Positions 17,598 through 25,146 of a stretch of DNA of 64,000 nucleotides are shown piece by piece. This stretch comes from JANLQX01 sp031406385 (GTDB taxonomy: Bacteria; Actinomycetota; Acidimicrobiia; Acidimicrobiales; JANYDT01). The notes under the pieces are model-generated. The model saw nothing but the letters and a program-made list of their open reading frames with translations, searched no databases and had not been told where the DNA came from. How positions within the stretch are numbered: the stretch's first letter is position 1; the number at the start of each line of letters is the position of its first letter. Position numbers and translations under genes: made by a program. The DNA lies in the NCBI GenBank assembly GCA_031406385.1, contig JANOHI010000012.1, positions 1 to 64,000 on the forward strand, given 5' to 3'.

Positions 17598-18728
17598 TCA
17601 TGTTCGCGCCTCGAGCAGTCTCTCGATTTGCCTCATAATCTCCGTCCACTCGTACGGTGCGGCTGCTTGAGGTGCCTTCGACGACCACGCTGCGAGGGTG
17701 TCGCCACTCAGTGCGTCGCCGAGCAGCAGCGCCAATTCATCTACATCGTCGGGGTTTTGTTGGAGCAGTCCCGCACCAGAACCGGCGATCGCTGAAGCCG
17801 CTCCTGCAAGGCTGGTCGTTATCACTGGTATCCCCATGGCGAGTGCTTCGACGATCACGATGCCGAACGGCTCGTACTGGGTCGGGAGTAGAAAGAGATC
17901 GGCAGCGGCGAAGGACTTCCCGACGTCGTTGGTCGGGCCGTGCCAACGCACGCGGCCCTCGAGGCCGAGCTGCTGGATAAGCCGGGCGTAGTCGGAGATG
18001 TCGGCCTTGCCCACCACGTGGACCTCGACGCGTTGATCGGCGGTGAGTGCGACCGCCCGCAAGAGCACCCCGAAACCCTTTCGGTGAAGTTCGTTGCCGA
18101 CGAAGAGCACTGCGATGGCTTCGTCGGCGATGCCCATGGCTGCCCGGGAGGACGCACGTTCGCTGACGCGTCGCTCGGCCGAGAACTCGGAAGCACTGAA
18201 TCCGTTGGGTATCACCACGATCGCTGATGGATCGACCCCGTAGTGCGCGATCAGGTCCGCCTTCACCTGTTCGCCGACGACCACGACCTTTCGAGACCCA
18301 GAGGCCCTGAAGTAGATCCGCTCGAGGCGCAGAAGGGTTCGGTGGCGAGGCATCAAGAATCGAACCCATGCGGGTATCGACAGTCCTTTGACCGGGATAG
18401 GTCGGCCTGCCCGGAGCCACGCTCGGTGCACGCTTCCGACCATCAACAAATCACCGGGGGGGCAGTTCGCACCGAGAGTCACCACGCGATCGACCCCGAT
18501 CGTGCGCAACGCCTCGGCGGCAAGATTGCGGAACTTCGCCGGGCGTTGAGCATCGGCGCGCTCAATCTCGATATGGCGGATTCCGGCCGGCAGGAGTTCG
18601 GGCGACTCCAGTTCCCCTCCGACGAACCACGTGGTGTGTCGTTCGCCGAGATGCCGCAACAACTCCCAGGCGACGCGTTCGACCCCGCCCCGTCGGTGGG
18701 CGCCACTGAACACCACGGCGACCTTCAC
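17598..18728 (-). CDS. Glycosyltransferase family 4
   Basis: The 376-aa GT-B enzyme starts with VAVVFSGAHRRGGVERVAWELLRHL, the glycine-rich acceptor-side loop of GT4. It contains IVVIPNGFSASEF, VLFVGNELHRKGFGVLLRA and the donor-site EPFGIVIVEALAMGIPVI motif with its E-x7-E pattern. The start is GTG at 18728, overlapping the upstream GT4 stop (GTGA). The two GT4 genes form a pair facing the glycosidase gene. Donor and acceptor are unknown. Confidence 0.87.
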   Translation of the reverse strand: MKVAVVFSGAHRRGGVERVAWELLRHLGERHTTWFVGGELESPELLPAGIRHIEIERADAQRPAKFRNLAAEALRTIGVDRVVTLGANCPPGDLLMVGSVHRAWLRAGRPIPVKGLSIPAWVRFLMPRHRTLLRLERIYFRASGSRKVVVVGEQVKADLIAHYGVDPSAIVVIPNGFSASEFSAERRVSERASSRAAMGIADEAIAVLFVGNELHRKGFGVLLRAVALTADQRVEVHVVGKADISDYARLIQQLGLEGRVRWHGPTNDVGKSFAAADLFLLPTQYEPFGIVIVEALAMGIPVITTSLAGAASAIAGSGAGLLQQNPDDVDELALLLGDALSGDTLAAWSSKAPQAAAPYEWTEIMRQIERLLEART

Positions 18729-19720
18729 GCGCAGACCGACCGATAGAGCGCGGCGAGCTTGTCCGCGTGCGTCTCAATCGAGTAGCGCTCGCGCTGAACT
18801 GCCTGGAGCCGGGCACCCAGTTGGGGCCGGTCCGGGCGCTCGGCCGTGTGGCGCAGCGCAGCCCCCAACGCGTCGGGATCACCTGCCGGGTAGAGCAGTT
18901 CGGGGAAATCCCGAAGTATCTCCCGGTGGCCTCCACCGTCGGCGGCCAGCACCACAAGACCGTCGGCCATCGATTCGGCGACGCTGAGCCCAAATGGTTC
19001 GTCTGATCGGGGGGCGAGTTGAAACGCCGATGCCGCCCGGATCGGACAAAGGTCGGTCTGAGCTCCAACGAACTGAACCGAACCTTTCACTCCCAAGGTG
19101 CCGGCCAGTCGTTCCAGCGATGGGCGCTCTGCTCCATCGCCGGCGATGACCAGTCGCCAACCTTCGCTCCCGAGCTGGGAGCGCGCCCATCCACGGATCG
19201 CTTCATCGGTTCGCTTCTCGCGTTCGAGGCGCTGCGCAACCAGCACCTGTCTTCCGGCGTTCGGGACGAGTTCGGCGCTCGCAACGCCGTTTGGGATGAC
19301 GATTGTGGTTCCCGGGACCCGTTGAGCCACATAGTCGCTGATTGCGATCTGCGCAGACAGCCGTGACGAAATGAAACGATCGGCGGAGCGGGGAATTCCG
19401 CGTGACTGAGCAAAGTGAAGTGTCGCAACCACCCGTGATCGCCGCAGTGCGCTCACTCCCACGGCAACCATCTCTGCTGCGGTCATGTGGGCGTGGATGA
19501 CATCCGCCCGACCGCTTCGCAGCAGCGCGTACGCAACTGCTGGGGAACTCGTCGCCTCCCGGTGTTTGACGCTCTGGGGCAGTGCTGAACGCATGCGGAC
19601 GGGATCTCCCCCGATCACTTCCACGGCGAACCCGCGTGCGACCAGTGCCGGGGCCACCATCGTTATGTACCGTTCGACACCGGCAAATGCGTCGGATCGC
19701 ACGACGTGGACTACTCGCAT
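18725..19720 (-). CDS. Glycosyltransferase family 4
   Basis: The product is about 331 aa. It begins MRVVHVVRSDAFAGVERYI and carries TIVIPNGVASAE, VLVAQRLEREKRTDEAIRGW and EPFGLSVAESMADGLVVLAA, the standard GT4 donor-site elements. I chose the ATG at 19720; the frame stays open to a TTG at 19810, but the extra 30 residues (acidic, DDDDGDEK) do not look like a GT4 N-terminus. It precedes and is coupled to the GT4 gene at 18728. Confidence 0.84.
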   Translation of the reverse strand: MRVVHVVRSDAFAGVERYITMVAPALVARGFAVEVIGGDPVRMRSALPQSVKHREATSSPAVAYALLRSGRADVIHAHMTAAEMVAVGVSALRRSRVVATLHFAQSRGIPRSADRFISSRLSAQIAISDYVAQRVPGTTIVIPNGVASAELVPNAGRQVLVAQRLEREKRTDEAIRGWARSQLGSEGWRLVIAGDGAERPSLERLAGTLGVKGSVQFVGAQTDLCPIRAASAFQLAPRSDEPFGLSVAESMADGLVVLAADGGGHREILRDFPELLYPAGDPDALGAALRHTAERPDRPQLGARLQAVQRERYSIETHADKLAALYRSVCA

Positions 19721-19813
19721 GGACGGATGCTTCTCATCCCCGTCGTCGTCGTCTGCCCGGCCCTGCCACGTTCGCACGCTATCGGGGCTTCGGTATTCGT
19801 CGGACAACACCGG

Positions 19814-20992
19814 CTAGTGACGGATCGCCGACTTGGTCGTAGCCAAGGTCGATAGCCACGCCAGGTGCAGCAACATCGAGGTGTTGGCGTGCGGCTCGGA
19901 TTCGGTTGACCAGTGAGTCTTCAACCACGACGCGTCGATGCCTTCGGGGAGTCCGGTGCCGTCCCAGCCACGTGCGAACTCGCGAACAGCCGGCCCAAAC
20001 ATCGCGCGGGTGAGGTGGGATTTCGTTTCCCGGCGGAGCAGTGCCGGCGGGAGCCGATCTCGGAAAGCAGTTTCTATGAGTCTTCGGCGTCCGGAGTGCC
20101 GATAGGGCGGTAGAACGAAAGCCGCCTCCTTGACGATATCCGGGTCCATGAGAGGACTTCTCACCTTGAGTCCACACCACTCCCCGAACGCACCCATGTT
20201 GTGACGGATCGTCTGGACACTTGGTCTGCCGAGGTAATACGTGACCCAGCTACGAGCCGAGAGGGGCTCTCTCGCCGCCTCAATCGAGCCCTTCTGTATC
20301 GCCTCAGACAGCAACTCTTCGCTGAGCCAAGGAAGATCCCATCCGAATCGATTCTGACGTTCGATCATCCTCGCCCGTAGGGAAACTGGCGCAACCATGA
20401 AGGCAAGATCTCGTGGCACCGAGCGAAGGTCCCAAGCGAAAATCTTCGCCTTCATCTCCGGCAGAGCCCCTAGCCGCCGAGGACCAAAGACTTCATCGCC
20501 ACCTTCGCCCGTAAGCAGAACACCCGGCGCTAGTGAGCGCCAAATGTCAGCCCTGGTCAGTAGCCCTGGCGGCCAAACTGCGCCAAGGTCACGAAGCGCT
20601 TGTTGTGGTCCCGGCCCGAGCAGATCCAGATCCGGGTTCGTCCGAACGATCGCATCGGTGATCCCGAGAAAACCCAGGACCAATTCCTGGTAGCGCGTCT
20701 CGTGCGTTTCCGTCAGGTCGGGAAAACGGAAGGTGACCGGAACCGGAGGATCATGGGAGGAGGAGCGGCAAGCTTCGGCTGCGGCAGCGAGCACAACGGA
20801 CGAGTCGCAGCCGCCGGAGAACTCGACGTATAGCGGTTGGTCGGTGAGTTCACGAGCGACGCGCTCGACCAAGCACGCCCAAAGATCGCCACACCGCTCT
20901 TCGCCCGCCGGCGGGAAGGCAACGCCACCGGCCCAAGAGAACGGGTAGTTGAAGAGCTGTTGGTCACGGTCAGGCGACAGAACCGAGACCAC
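19814..20992 (-). CDS. Short lasso-cyclase-like asparagine synthetase homologue
   Basis: The 392-aa protein contains the synthetase domain only. The ATP-binding loop is FSGGCDSS (58-65) and the second conserved motif is LLTGEGGDEVFG. The N-terminal glutaminase-like domain of about 200 residues is absent; only a 45-residue pre-sequence remains. Because lasso cyclases do not need glutaminase activity, a short form could still activate an Asp or Glu side chain. It lies 31 bp downstream of a lasso-type precursor gene on the same strand, which supports a cyclase role. Confidence 0.72.
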   Translation of the reverse strand: MVSVLSPDRDQQLFNYPFSWAGGVAFPPAGEERCGDLWACLVERVARELTDQPLYVEFSGGCDSSVVLAAAAEACRSSSHDPPVPVTFRFPDLTETHETRYQELVLGFLGITDAIVRTNPDLDLLGPGPQQALRDLGAVWPPGLLTRADIWRSLAPGVLLTGEGGDEVFGPRRLGALPEMKAKIFAWDLRSVPRDLAFMVAPVSLRARMIERQNRFGWDLPWLSEELLSEAIQKGSIEAAREPLSARSWVTYYLGRPSVQTIRHNMGAFGEWCGLKVRSPLMDPDIVKEAAFVLPPYRHSGRRRLIETAFRDRLPPALLRRETKSHLTRAMFGPAVREFARGWDGTGLPEGIDASWLKTHWSTESEPHANTSMLLHLAWLSTLATTKSAIRH

Positions 20993-21023
20993 TGCGACGG
21001 ACTCGTGGCGTGAACGTCAGGCG

Positions 21024-21212
21024 CTACGACGCAAATTGAAACCCGCCAACACCATTGGGAAGATCTCCTGGCTGCAAGGGTCCGCCCTGGACCGAGTAGA
21101 AACCGTCGGATTTCGGGAAGAGCGGAGACTGCGCCAGCGTGAGGTCCTGCACAGACCCGAGGGTCTGGATCGCGGGAGCTTCGTAGGGCAGCTTGCTAGA
21201 GGAGTTGTTCAT
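21024..21212 (-). CDS. Lasso-type RiPP precursor with C-terminal Ser (62 aa)
   Basis: The 62-aa product has the lasso leader pattern Y10xxP13xI15xxxG19 followed by QDLTLAQ, so Thr25 would be at -2 and the core would start at Ala27. In that core the first acidic residue is Asp at position 10 (start AQSPLFPKSDG), beyond the usual 7-9. Alternative starts at Gln28 or Ser29 would give rings of 9 or 8. The tail is Gly/Pro-rich without Cys and ends FQFAS. A terminal Ser is the known target of HprK-like lasso kinases, and one lies at 21745-22743. The short cyclase is immediately downstream. Confidence 0.7.
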   Translation of the reverse strand: MNNSSSKLPYEAPAIQTLGSVQDLTLAQSPLFPKSDGFYSVQGGPLQPGDLPNGVGGFQFAS

Positions 21213-21218
21213 ATACCC

Positions 21219-21224
21219 AGTCTA
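21219..21224 (-). promoter_or_regulatory. Possible -10 box for a leaderless precursor mRNA
   Basis: TAGACT on the minus strand fits the TAnnnT actinobacterial -10 pattern and lies 6 nt before the ATG of the 62-aa precursor. No Shine-Dalgarno sequence is visible there. A leaderless transcript is plausible, but no -35 element is obvious. Confidence 0.3.
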
Positions 21225-21257
21225 CCGAGCAGGGGACCATGACCGGCATGCCCGGTG

Positions 21258-21269
21258 TCCCCTAGGGGA
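21258..21269. promoter_or_regulatory. Perfect 12-bp palindrome between the RiPP precursor and YkgJ-like gene
   Basis: TCCCCTAGGGGA is a perfect inverted repeat in the divergent promoter region. A related CCCCTAGG element occurs at 22905-22912 between the HprK-like kinase and the PqqD gene. The placement suits an operator for one of the two LuxR-type regulators at 23328-24580, but this is inference. Confidence 0.4.
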
Positions 21270-21305
21270 TTGCGCTATCCACTAGGCCGAGGAGCCGGGC
21301 CTAGG

Positions 21306-21773
21306 GTGCTCCAGGTGGAGCTCGTCGAGACCCTTTCCGCGTTGTGCCGAACCTGTGGCTCGTGCTGCGATGGCTCACTGTTCGAGCTCGTAGTGCCGTC
21401 GGAGGGGGACCTCTTCGAGGTTCGCCAGCCGTGCGAATTCCTTGCGGACCTGACGTGTCAACGGTACCTCGAGCGCCCTCGGTCGTGCCGGAAGTTCCAC
21501 TGCGGCGTTCTCGGCAGATTCGCAGATGGGAGCAGTTCCGCAGACGAGGCTGGAGATGCGATCCGGAAGTTTCGTGAGGTCGTTTCCGACTTGTCCGCTC
21601 GCCTTCCGGGCGATCCCGGGAAGGCATTGGCTCGCCGTATCTATGAGTCCGAGCCAGAGTTGATGCTGAGGGCGCGAAACGGTGAGTCCGTTGCCGTCGA
21701 TACGCTGTTTCTCGTCGCCGGCTACCGCGAACTCAGGCTGCGATTCATTGGTTCCTCTGACTGGAACGGATGA
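21306..21773 (+). CDS. YkgJ-type CxxCxxCC cysteine-cluster protein
   Basis: The product, about 155 aa, starts with CRTCGSCC (residues 14-21), followed by CEFLADLTCQRYLERPRSCRKFHC. This is the cysteine arrangement of the YkgJ/UPF0153 family, thought to bind zinc or an Fe-S cluster. Such proteins occur in several RiPP and exopolysaccharide loci, with no proven role. Start choice is uncertain: GTG 21306 or 21315; the GTG at 21255 would lie inside the palindrome. Its 3' end overlaps the convergent kinase gene by 29 bp. Confidence 0.68.
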   Translation: MLQVELVETLSALCRTCGSCCDGSLFELVVPSEGDLFEVRQPCEFLADLTCQRYLERPRSCRKFHCGVLGRFADGSSSADEAGDAIRKFREVVSDLSARLPGDPGKALARRIYESEPELMLRARNGESVAVDTLFLVAGYRELRLRFIGSSDWNG

Positions 21774-22743
21774 TCCCGCCGGACGGTGAACCGCTCACGA
21801 TGTTCGCCACTGCCTCGAACAGCTCCGCGTTGCGCTCTCGATCGTAAGCATCAGCCCACGGCACGTCCATCACGGCGACCGGCAACCGTGCGGACAGCGC
21901 AGTCGCCGCTTGGAACTCCTGCATTTGATAGGTCGGTCCGCTCCACCCGATGAGACGAGACGACGGGAGCAACCAACGAAGTGCCTCGAGGGGGTCGGCA
22001 ATCCGCAAGGTCACTTCAGAGGCGTCTCGGGACGCCCGAGGGATCACAATGCCAGCGAGCTCACCCGAACCGTTGTCGATCGCCTCTGGTCTAACGGCGA
22101 TCCGGCCATCGGCGGTACGGCGCACGACCCCGCGTATGTGATCCGCCAGGTAGCCTGCCCTTTCGCGGAGGCGAAGTTCGACGAGACCGGTCGACACGGT
22201 GAGCGAGCCGATGCCTTGGATGTTCTGAACGCAGGAAACATCGTCGGCGACCAGTTTCGCACCTTCGGATATCAGGGTTGCGGCCACCGTGCTCTTGCCG
22301 ACCCCCGAAGGACCGGCGATGGCCACTCGAAATCCGTTGATCGCGACCGTCGTTGCGTGGAGGCAGTACGCACCCCTCAGGGTGGTGAGCGCGGCGAAGA
22401 CCGCCCCCTGGAGTAGCACTGCGGCGAAGTCCGCATCATCGCCTGGCGTGAGCACCACCCGGACGGAGCGCAATTGCTCGTCCACCCAGAAGTCCGCATG
22501 GCCCGCATAGCGCATGCAGTATCCGCTCGTCGGTGTGCGAGTGATCGTGAGTGGCCAGTGCAGCGGCGAGTCGAACAACTGCTCGCCGACGGGCGGGTCC
22601 TCCGGTACTTCGGCCCATTCGATCGGCCCTACCGAAACGTCCGCTGGGCCCGACGTCTCCAGCGCGGAGATGCGAAGGCTTGATGTAACGGCCAAACCGT
22701 GCAACGAATACGTCGACGGTTCGTCCGAGAGGTCAGTTCTCAC
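21745..22743 (-). CDS. HPr kinase-like (HprK-related) RiPP kinase
   Basis: The 332-aa protein has the HprK C-terminal layout: YCLHATTVAINGFRVAIAGPSGVGKST, with the P-loop at 144-151, then LVADDVSCVQ as the second metal/phosphate motif. Related kinases in paeninodin-type clusters phosphorylate the terminal Ser of the lasso precursor. The 62-aa precursor 530 bp away ends in Ser, a good candidate substrate. A second, divergent kinase of the same family is in the first RiPP operon at 8073-8978. Confidence 0.75.
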   Translation of the reverse strand: MRTDLSDEPSTYSLHGLAVTSSLRISALETSGPADVSVGPIEWAEVPEDPPVGEQLFDSPLHWPLTITRTPTSGYCMRYAGHADFWVDEQLRSVRVVLTPGDDADFAAVLLQGAVFAALTTLRGAYCLHATTVAINGFRVAIAGPSGVGKSTVAATLISEGAKLVADDVSCVQNIQGIGSLTVSTGLVELRLRERAGYLADHIRGVVRRTADGRIAVRPEAIDNGSGELAGIVIPRASRDASEVTLRIADPLEALRWLLPSSRLIGWSGPTYQMQEFQAATALSARLPVAVMDVPWADAYDRERNAELFEAVANIVSGSPSGGIIRSSQRNQ

Positions 22744-23058
22744 GTAGCGACGTCTGAGCGGCGGGAACGAAGTTCCACCCTGGGTTCGTGCCGATCGGCG
22801 CAGTCAACCGCGGGACGCTTTCCACTCTGTCATCTTTGCTCACTCCGTCGCGGGCCGGGGCATCAACAAGCCGGTCCACAGGAAATGGCAATTCCCCGAG
22901 TGGGCCCCTAGGAATTCTGATTTTCGCGATTCGGCTGGCACTTGGCGTCCGCGACCTGCGACTTCGCATAAACTGCCCCTGAGACAAGAGGCATTTCCCT
23001 CTCCAGTTTCGCGATCGCGCGGTCGACATCAAGGTAGGCAAGCGCCGATGGAGTCATT
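22744..23058. other. Divergent intergenic region between RiPP kinase and PqqD genes
   Basis: The 315 bp separate divergent genes, so promoters for both are expected. A 102-codon frame exists on the minus strand (22733-23041), but its composition resembles no family I recognise and I do not call it. The CCCCTAGG motif at 22905-22912 resembles the palindrome at 21258-21269. Confidence 0.4.
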
Positions 23059-23331
23059 GTGGAACGCACGTATCAACTGAGGAAGGCCGAACTCACCTGG
23101 CGCGAAGTCGGCGACGCCATCGTGATCTTGGATCTGTCCGATTCTTCGTACCTGTCGGTCAGCGGAGCGGGACGCGTGATTTGGGACCGCCTCGACAGCG
23201 GCGCAACGCTCGCCGAACTGGTGGCCGCCGTGGTGGAAGTGTTCGACGTGAGCGAAGCGTTGGCCGCCTCGGACACGTCGTCGTTCCTCGATGCGCTGGA
23301 GGATCGCAAACTCCTTGTTGCCCGGGCCTAG
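23059..23331 (+). CDS. PqqD-family RiPP recognition protein (B1-like)
   Basis: The 90-aa protein has the PqqD pattern: AELTWREVGDAIVILDLSDSSYLSVSGAGRVIWDRLDSGATLAELV with a C-terminal helix LDALEDRKLLVA. It would bind the leader of the 62-aa precursor through the YxxP motif. The start is GTG at 23059. It ends by overlapping the 3' end of the convergent LuxR-type gene by 4 bp. No B2 protease gene lies beside it; the nearest unassigned B2 is at 42555-43046. Confidence 0.82.
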   Translation: MERTYQLRKAELTWREVGDAIVILDLSDSSYLSVSGAGRVIWDRLDSGATLAELVAAVVEVFDVSEALAASDTSSFLDALEDRKLLVARA

Positions 23332-23942
23332 TTCTTCGCCTTGGCGTCAGGCTCGGCCAAGAGTCCGAGCTCGTGCGCCCGTGCCATCGCTTGGGCCCGG
23401 TTGCGCACGTCGATCTTGCGGAACAACAACCGTTGGGTGTTCTCGACCGTCTTGATGGCGATACCCAGCGTCCGAGCCGTCTGCTTGACCGATTCGCCCC
23501 TTTCGATGGAACGGAGCAGGTCGAGCTCACGCCCCGAGATCGAGATCGGTGAGATCGGTTCTGGATTGCCGCTCCGCAGCGCACCGCACAGCGAATCGAC
23601 CTGCAACTCGGTCAGCACGGCCCGACCATCCGCAGCAGTGTGAACCGCCCGAATCAGCGCCTCGACGGTTTCGTCGTCTGCGACCACTGCGAGGGCGCCG
23701 GAGCGAACGGCTCGGAGGAGTTCGGCACCATCCGGTGCGGACCGAACAGCGAGGACGGCCTTCGGGGAACGCGGAGTCAACCCGGCGAGAAGATCAGTGC
23801 CTTCAGTGCCTGTCACGACCACGACATCAGCTGCGTCGGCATCGGCCAGGACCACGTGCTCATCCAACACGCGCGCCAGCAGTGCGACCAGCAGAGGTTG
23901 GTTGCCAACGACTGCCGCCGATGGCCGCGCCGGCCTCGTCAC
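23328..23942 (-). CDS. LuxR/NarL-type regulator with degenerate receiver domain
   Basis: Starting at GTG 23942 (GTGA overlap with the upstream regulator) the product is 204 aa. A receiver-like half (VVGNQPLLVALLARVL to VVADDETVEALIRAV) lacks the phospho-acceptor Asp: the usual VxLMDxxMP is VVVVTGTEG. The C-terminal LuxR helix-turn-helix is intact (ISGRELDLLRSIERGESVKQTARTLGIAIKTVENTQRLLFRKIDV). It probably binds DNA without classical phosphorylation and may control the adjacent RiPP genes. Confidence 0.8.
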   Translation of the reverse strand: MTRPARPSAAVVGNQPLLVALLARVLDEHVVLADADAADVVVVTGTEGTDLLAGLTPRSPKAVLAVRSAPDGAELLRAVRSGALAVVADDETVEALIRAVHTAADGRAVLTELQVDSLCGALRSGNPEPISPISISGRELDLLRSIERGESVKQTARTLGIAIKTVENTQRLLFRKIDVRNRAQAMARAHELGLLAEPDAKAKN

Positions 23943-24580
23943 GAAGCAACCTCGGTCTGGGTGAGCAGCCCGAGCCGAATTGCTGTGGCGACAGCCTGTG
24001 ACTGACTCTGAACCCCGAGGCGTCGGAATACGCGCTGCTTGTGGTTCTCGATGGTTCGGTGACTTACCCCGAGCGCTTCGGCCATGTGCCTGGAGGTGTG
24101 CCCCCGGGCCAGCAGGTGCAATACCTCGAGCTCCCGGGCGGTGAGCGGGACAGGGCCGAGACGGGGCGCCTCCCATCGGCGCAGCGTGCGCTGAGCCGGA
24201 TCGATCACTGCCCTCACTAGGACAGCTTCCCCGGAGGCCTCGTCGACGAAGGAGTCGAAACCATCAGACAGCGCGCTCGCCAGTTCGGCGACGGACAGGC
24301 TGGCGTGCACGCCGACGATACGTGCGGCCGGCGCGGCGGACCGAACCGCCCGGGCTGCAGCTCGCCACTGCGCCTCCGATCCAGTTCGCTGCCCGCCTTG
24401 ATGGATCACCACGATGTCGGGTTCGAGAGCTGCGAGATCGGCCATGGACGTCGGCTCGGTGGCGGCGACGACCTGCAGCCCGGCCGCAACGTCGAAGAGC
24501 AACTCGAGGCCTCGCCGCCACCAGTGAGAAGGGTCGACGATTGCGAGACGGAGGGGAGGCGCCACCGATGACTCTTTCAT
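23939..24580 (-). CDS. LuxR/NarL-type regulator with degenerate receiver domain
   Basis: The 213-aa protein has a receiver-like N-terminus (LRLAIVDPSHWWRRGLELLFD) and a LuxR helix-turn-helix (LTARELEVLHLLARGHTSRHMAEALGVSHRTIENHKQRVFRRLGV). The expected phospho-Asp site reads IVVIHQGGQ, so the acceptor Asp is missing. It is co-transcribed with, and probably paralogous to, the next regulator. Partner kinases are absent nearby, so it may sense a ligand or work as a heterodimer. Confidence 0.8.
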   Translation of the reverse strand: MKESSVAPPLRLAIVDPSHWWRRGLELLFDVAAGLQVVAATEPTSMADLAALEPDIVVIHQGGQRTGSEAQWRAAARAVRSAAPAARIVGVHASLSVAELASALSDGFDSFVDEASGEAVLVRAVIDPAQRTLRRWEAPRLGPVPLTARELEVLHLLARGHTSRHMAEALGVSHRTIENHKQRVFRRLGVQSQSQAVATAIRLGLLTQTEVAS

Positions 24581-24779
24581 CCGAGCATCATTCCATGCGT
24601 GGTCGACGGGACGCCCAGCGCGAGGAATTCAGCCGACGGCGTAGAGCGGCGAGTCCTGAGTGGTCCCGCGCATCGGAGCCACCAGAACCAGGTCGATGAC
24701 TGGGGGCGGTTGGGCCTGCCCAGACTTCCGGAGCCTGCTCAGGTTCAGGCTGCGTGCGCGCGAAGGGCAGCTGAATGAA

Positions 24780-24945
24780 GTGTCTCAAATCAGCCGGCTT
24801 CAGCCAGTTGTTCTACGACGCCTCGCTGATTCCGAGATCCTTCACGATCTCTTGGAACGACGCTTCGCCTCCGGGCGACAAAAACCAGGTCACGACGGAA
24901 CTCCAACGGCTTGGCTTCGGCGAGACGACTCACTCTCTCGCGTGA
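24780..24945 (-). pseudogene. IS3-family orfA remnant
   Basis: On the minus strand a segment reads RLAEAKPLEFRRDLVFVARR. After a frame change it continues EASFQEIVKDLGISEAS-stop-NNWLKPADL. This is the N-terminal helix-turn-helix region of IS3-type OrfA transposases, with one frameshift and one TAG nonsense codon. No OrfB follows. It marks an old insertion at the border between the RiPP and exopolysaccharide sections. Confidence 0.6.
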
Positions 24946-25146
24946 AGACAACGTCTCCACTCGTTGGGTTCACCTAAAACCTGGGCGGGCCCACCCCGCC
25001 TAGCTCGAATCGCCACGATGCTCGAAACGGTAGGCGTCCCTTGTGGTGTTGGGGTTTCAGGGGGTTCGGAGGATCCACCCGCGGGCGAGCCATCGGCGTG
25101 ATCCTCGGTGTGTTCCTGCAAGAACGCACTCCAAGGCGAACGACCG

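Noticed and set aside
22733..23041. 102-codon minus-strand frame upstream of the RiPP kinase, tested as a possible B2 protease
   Set aside because: It lacks the Cys-x-x-Arg-Ser and His-Ala-Trp motifs of B2 proteins and looks like promoter-region DNA.
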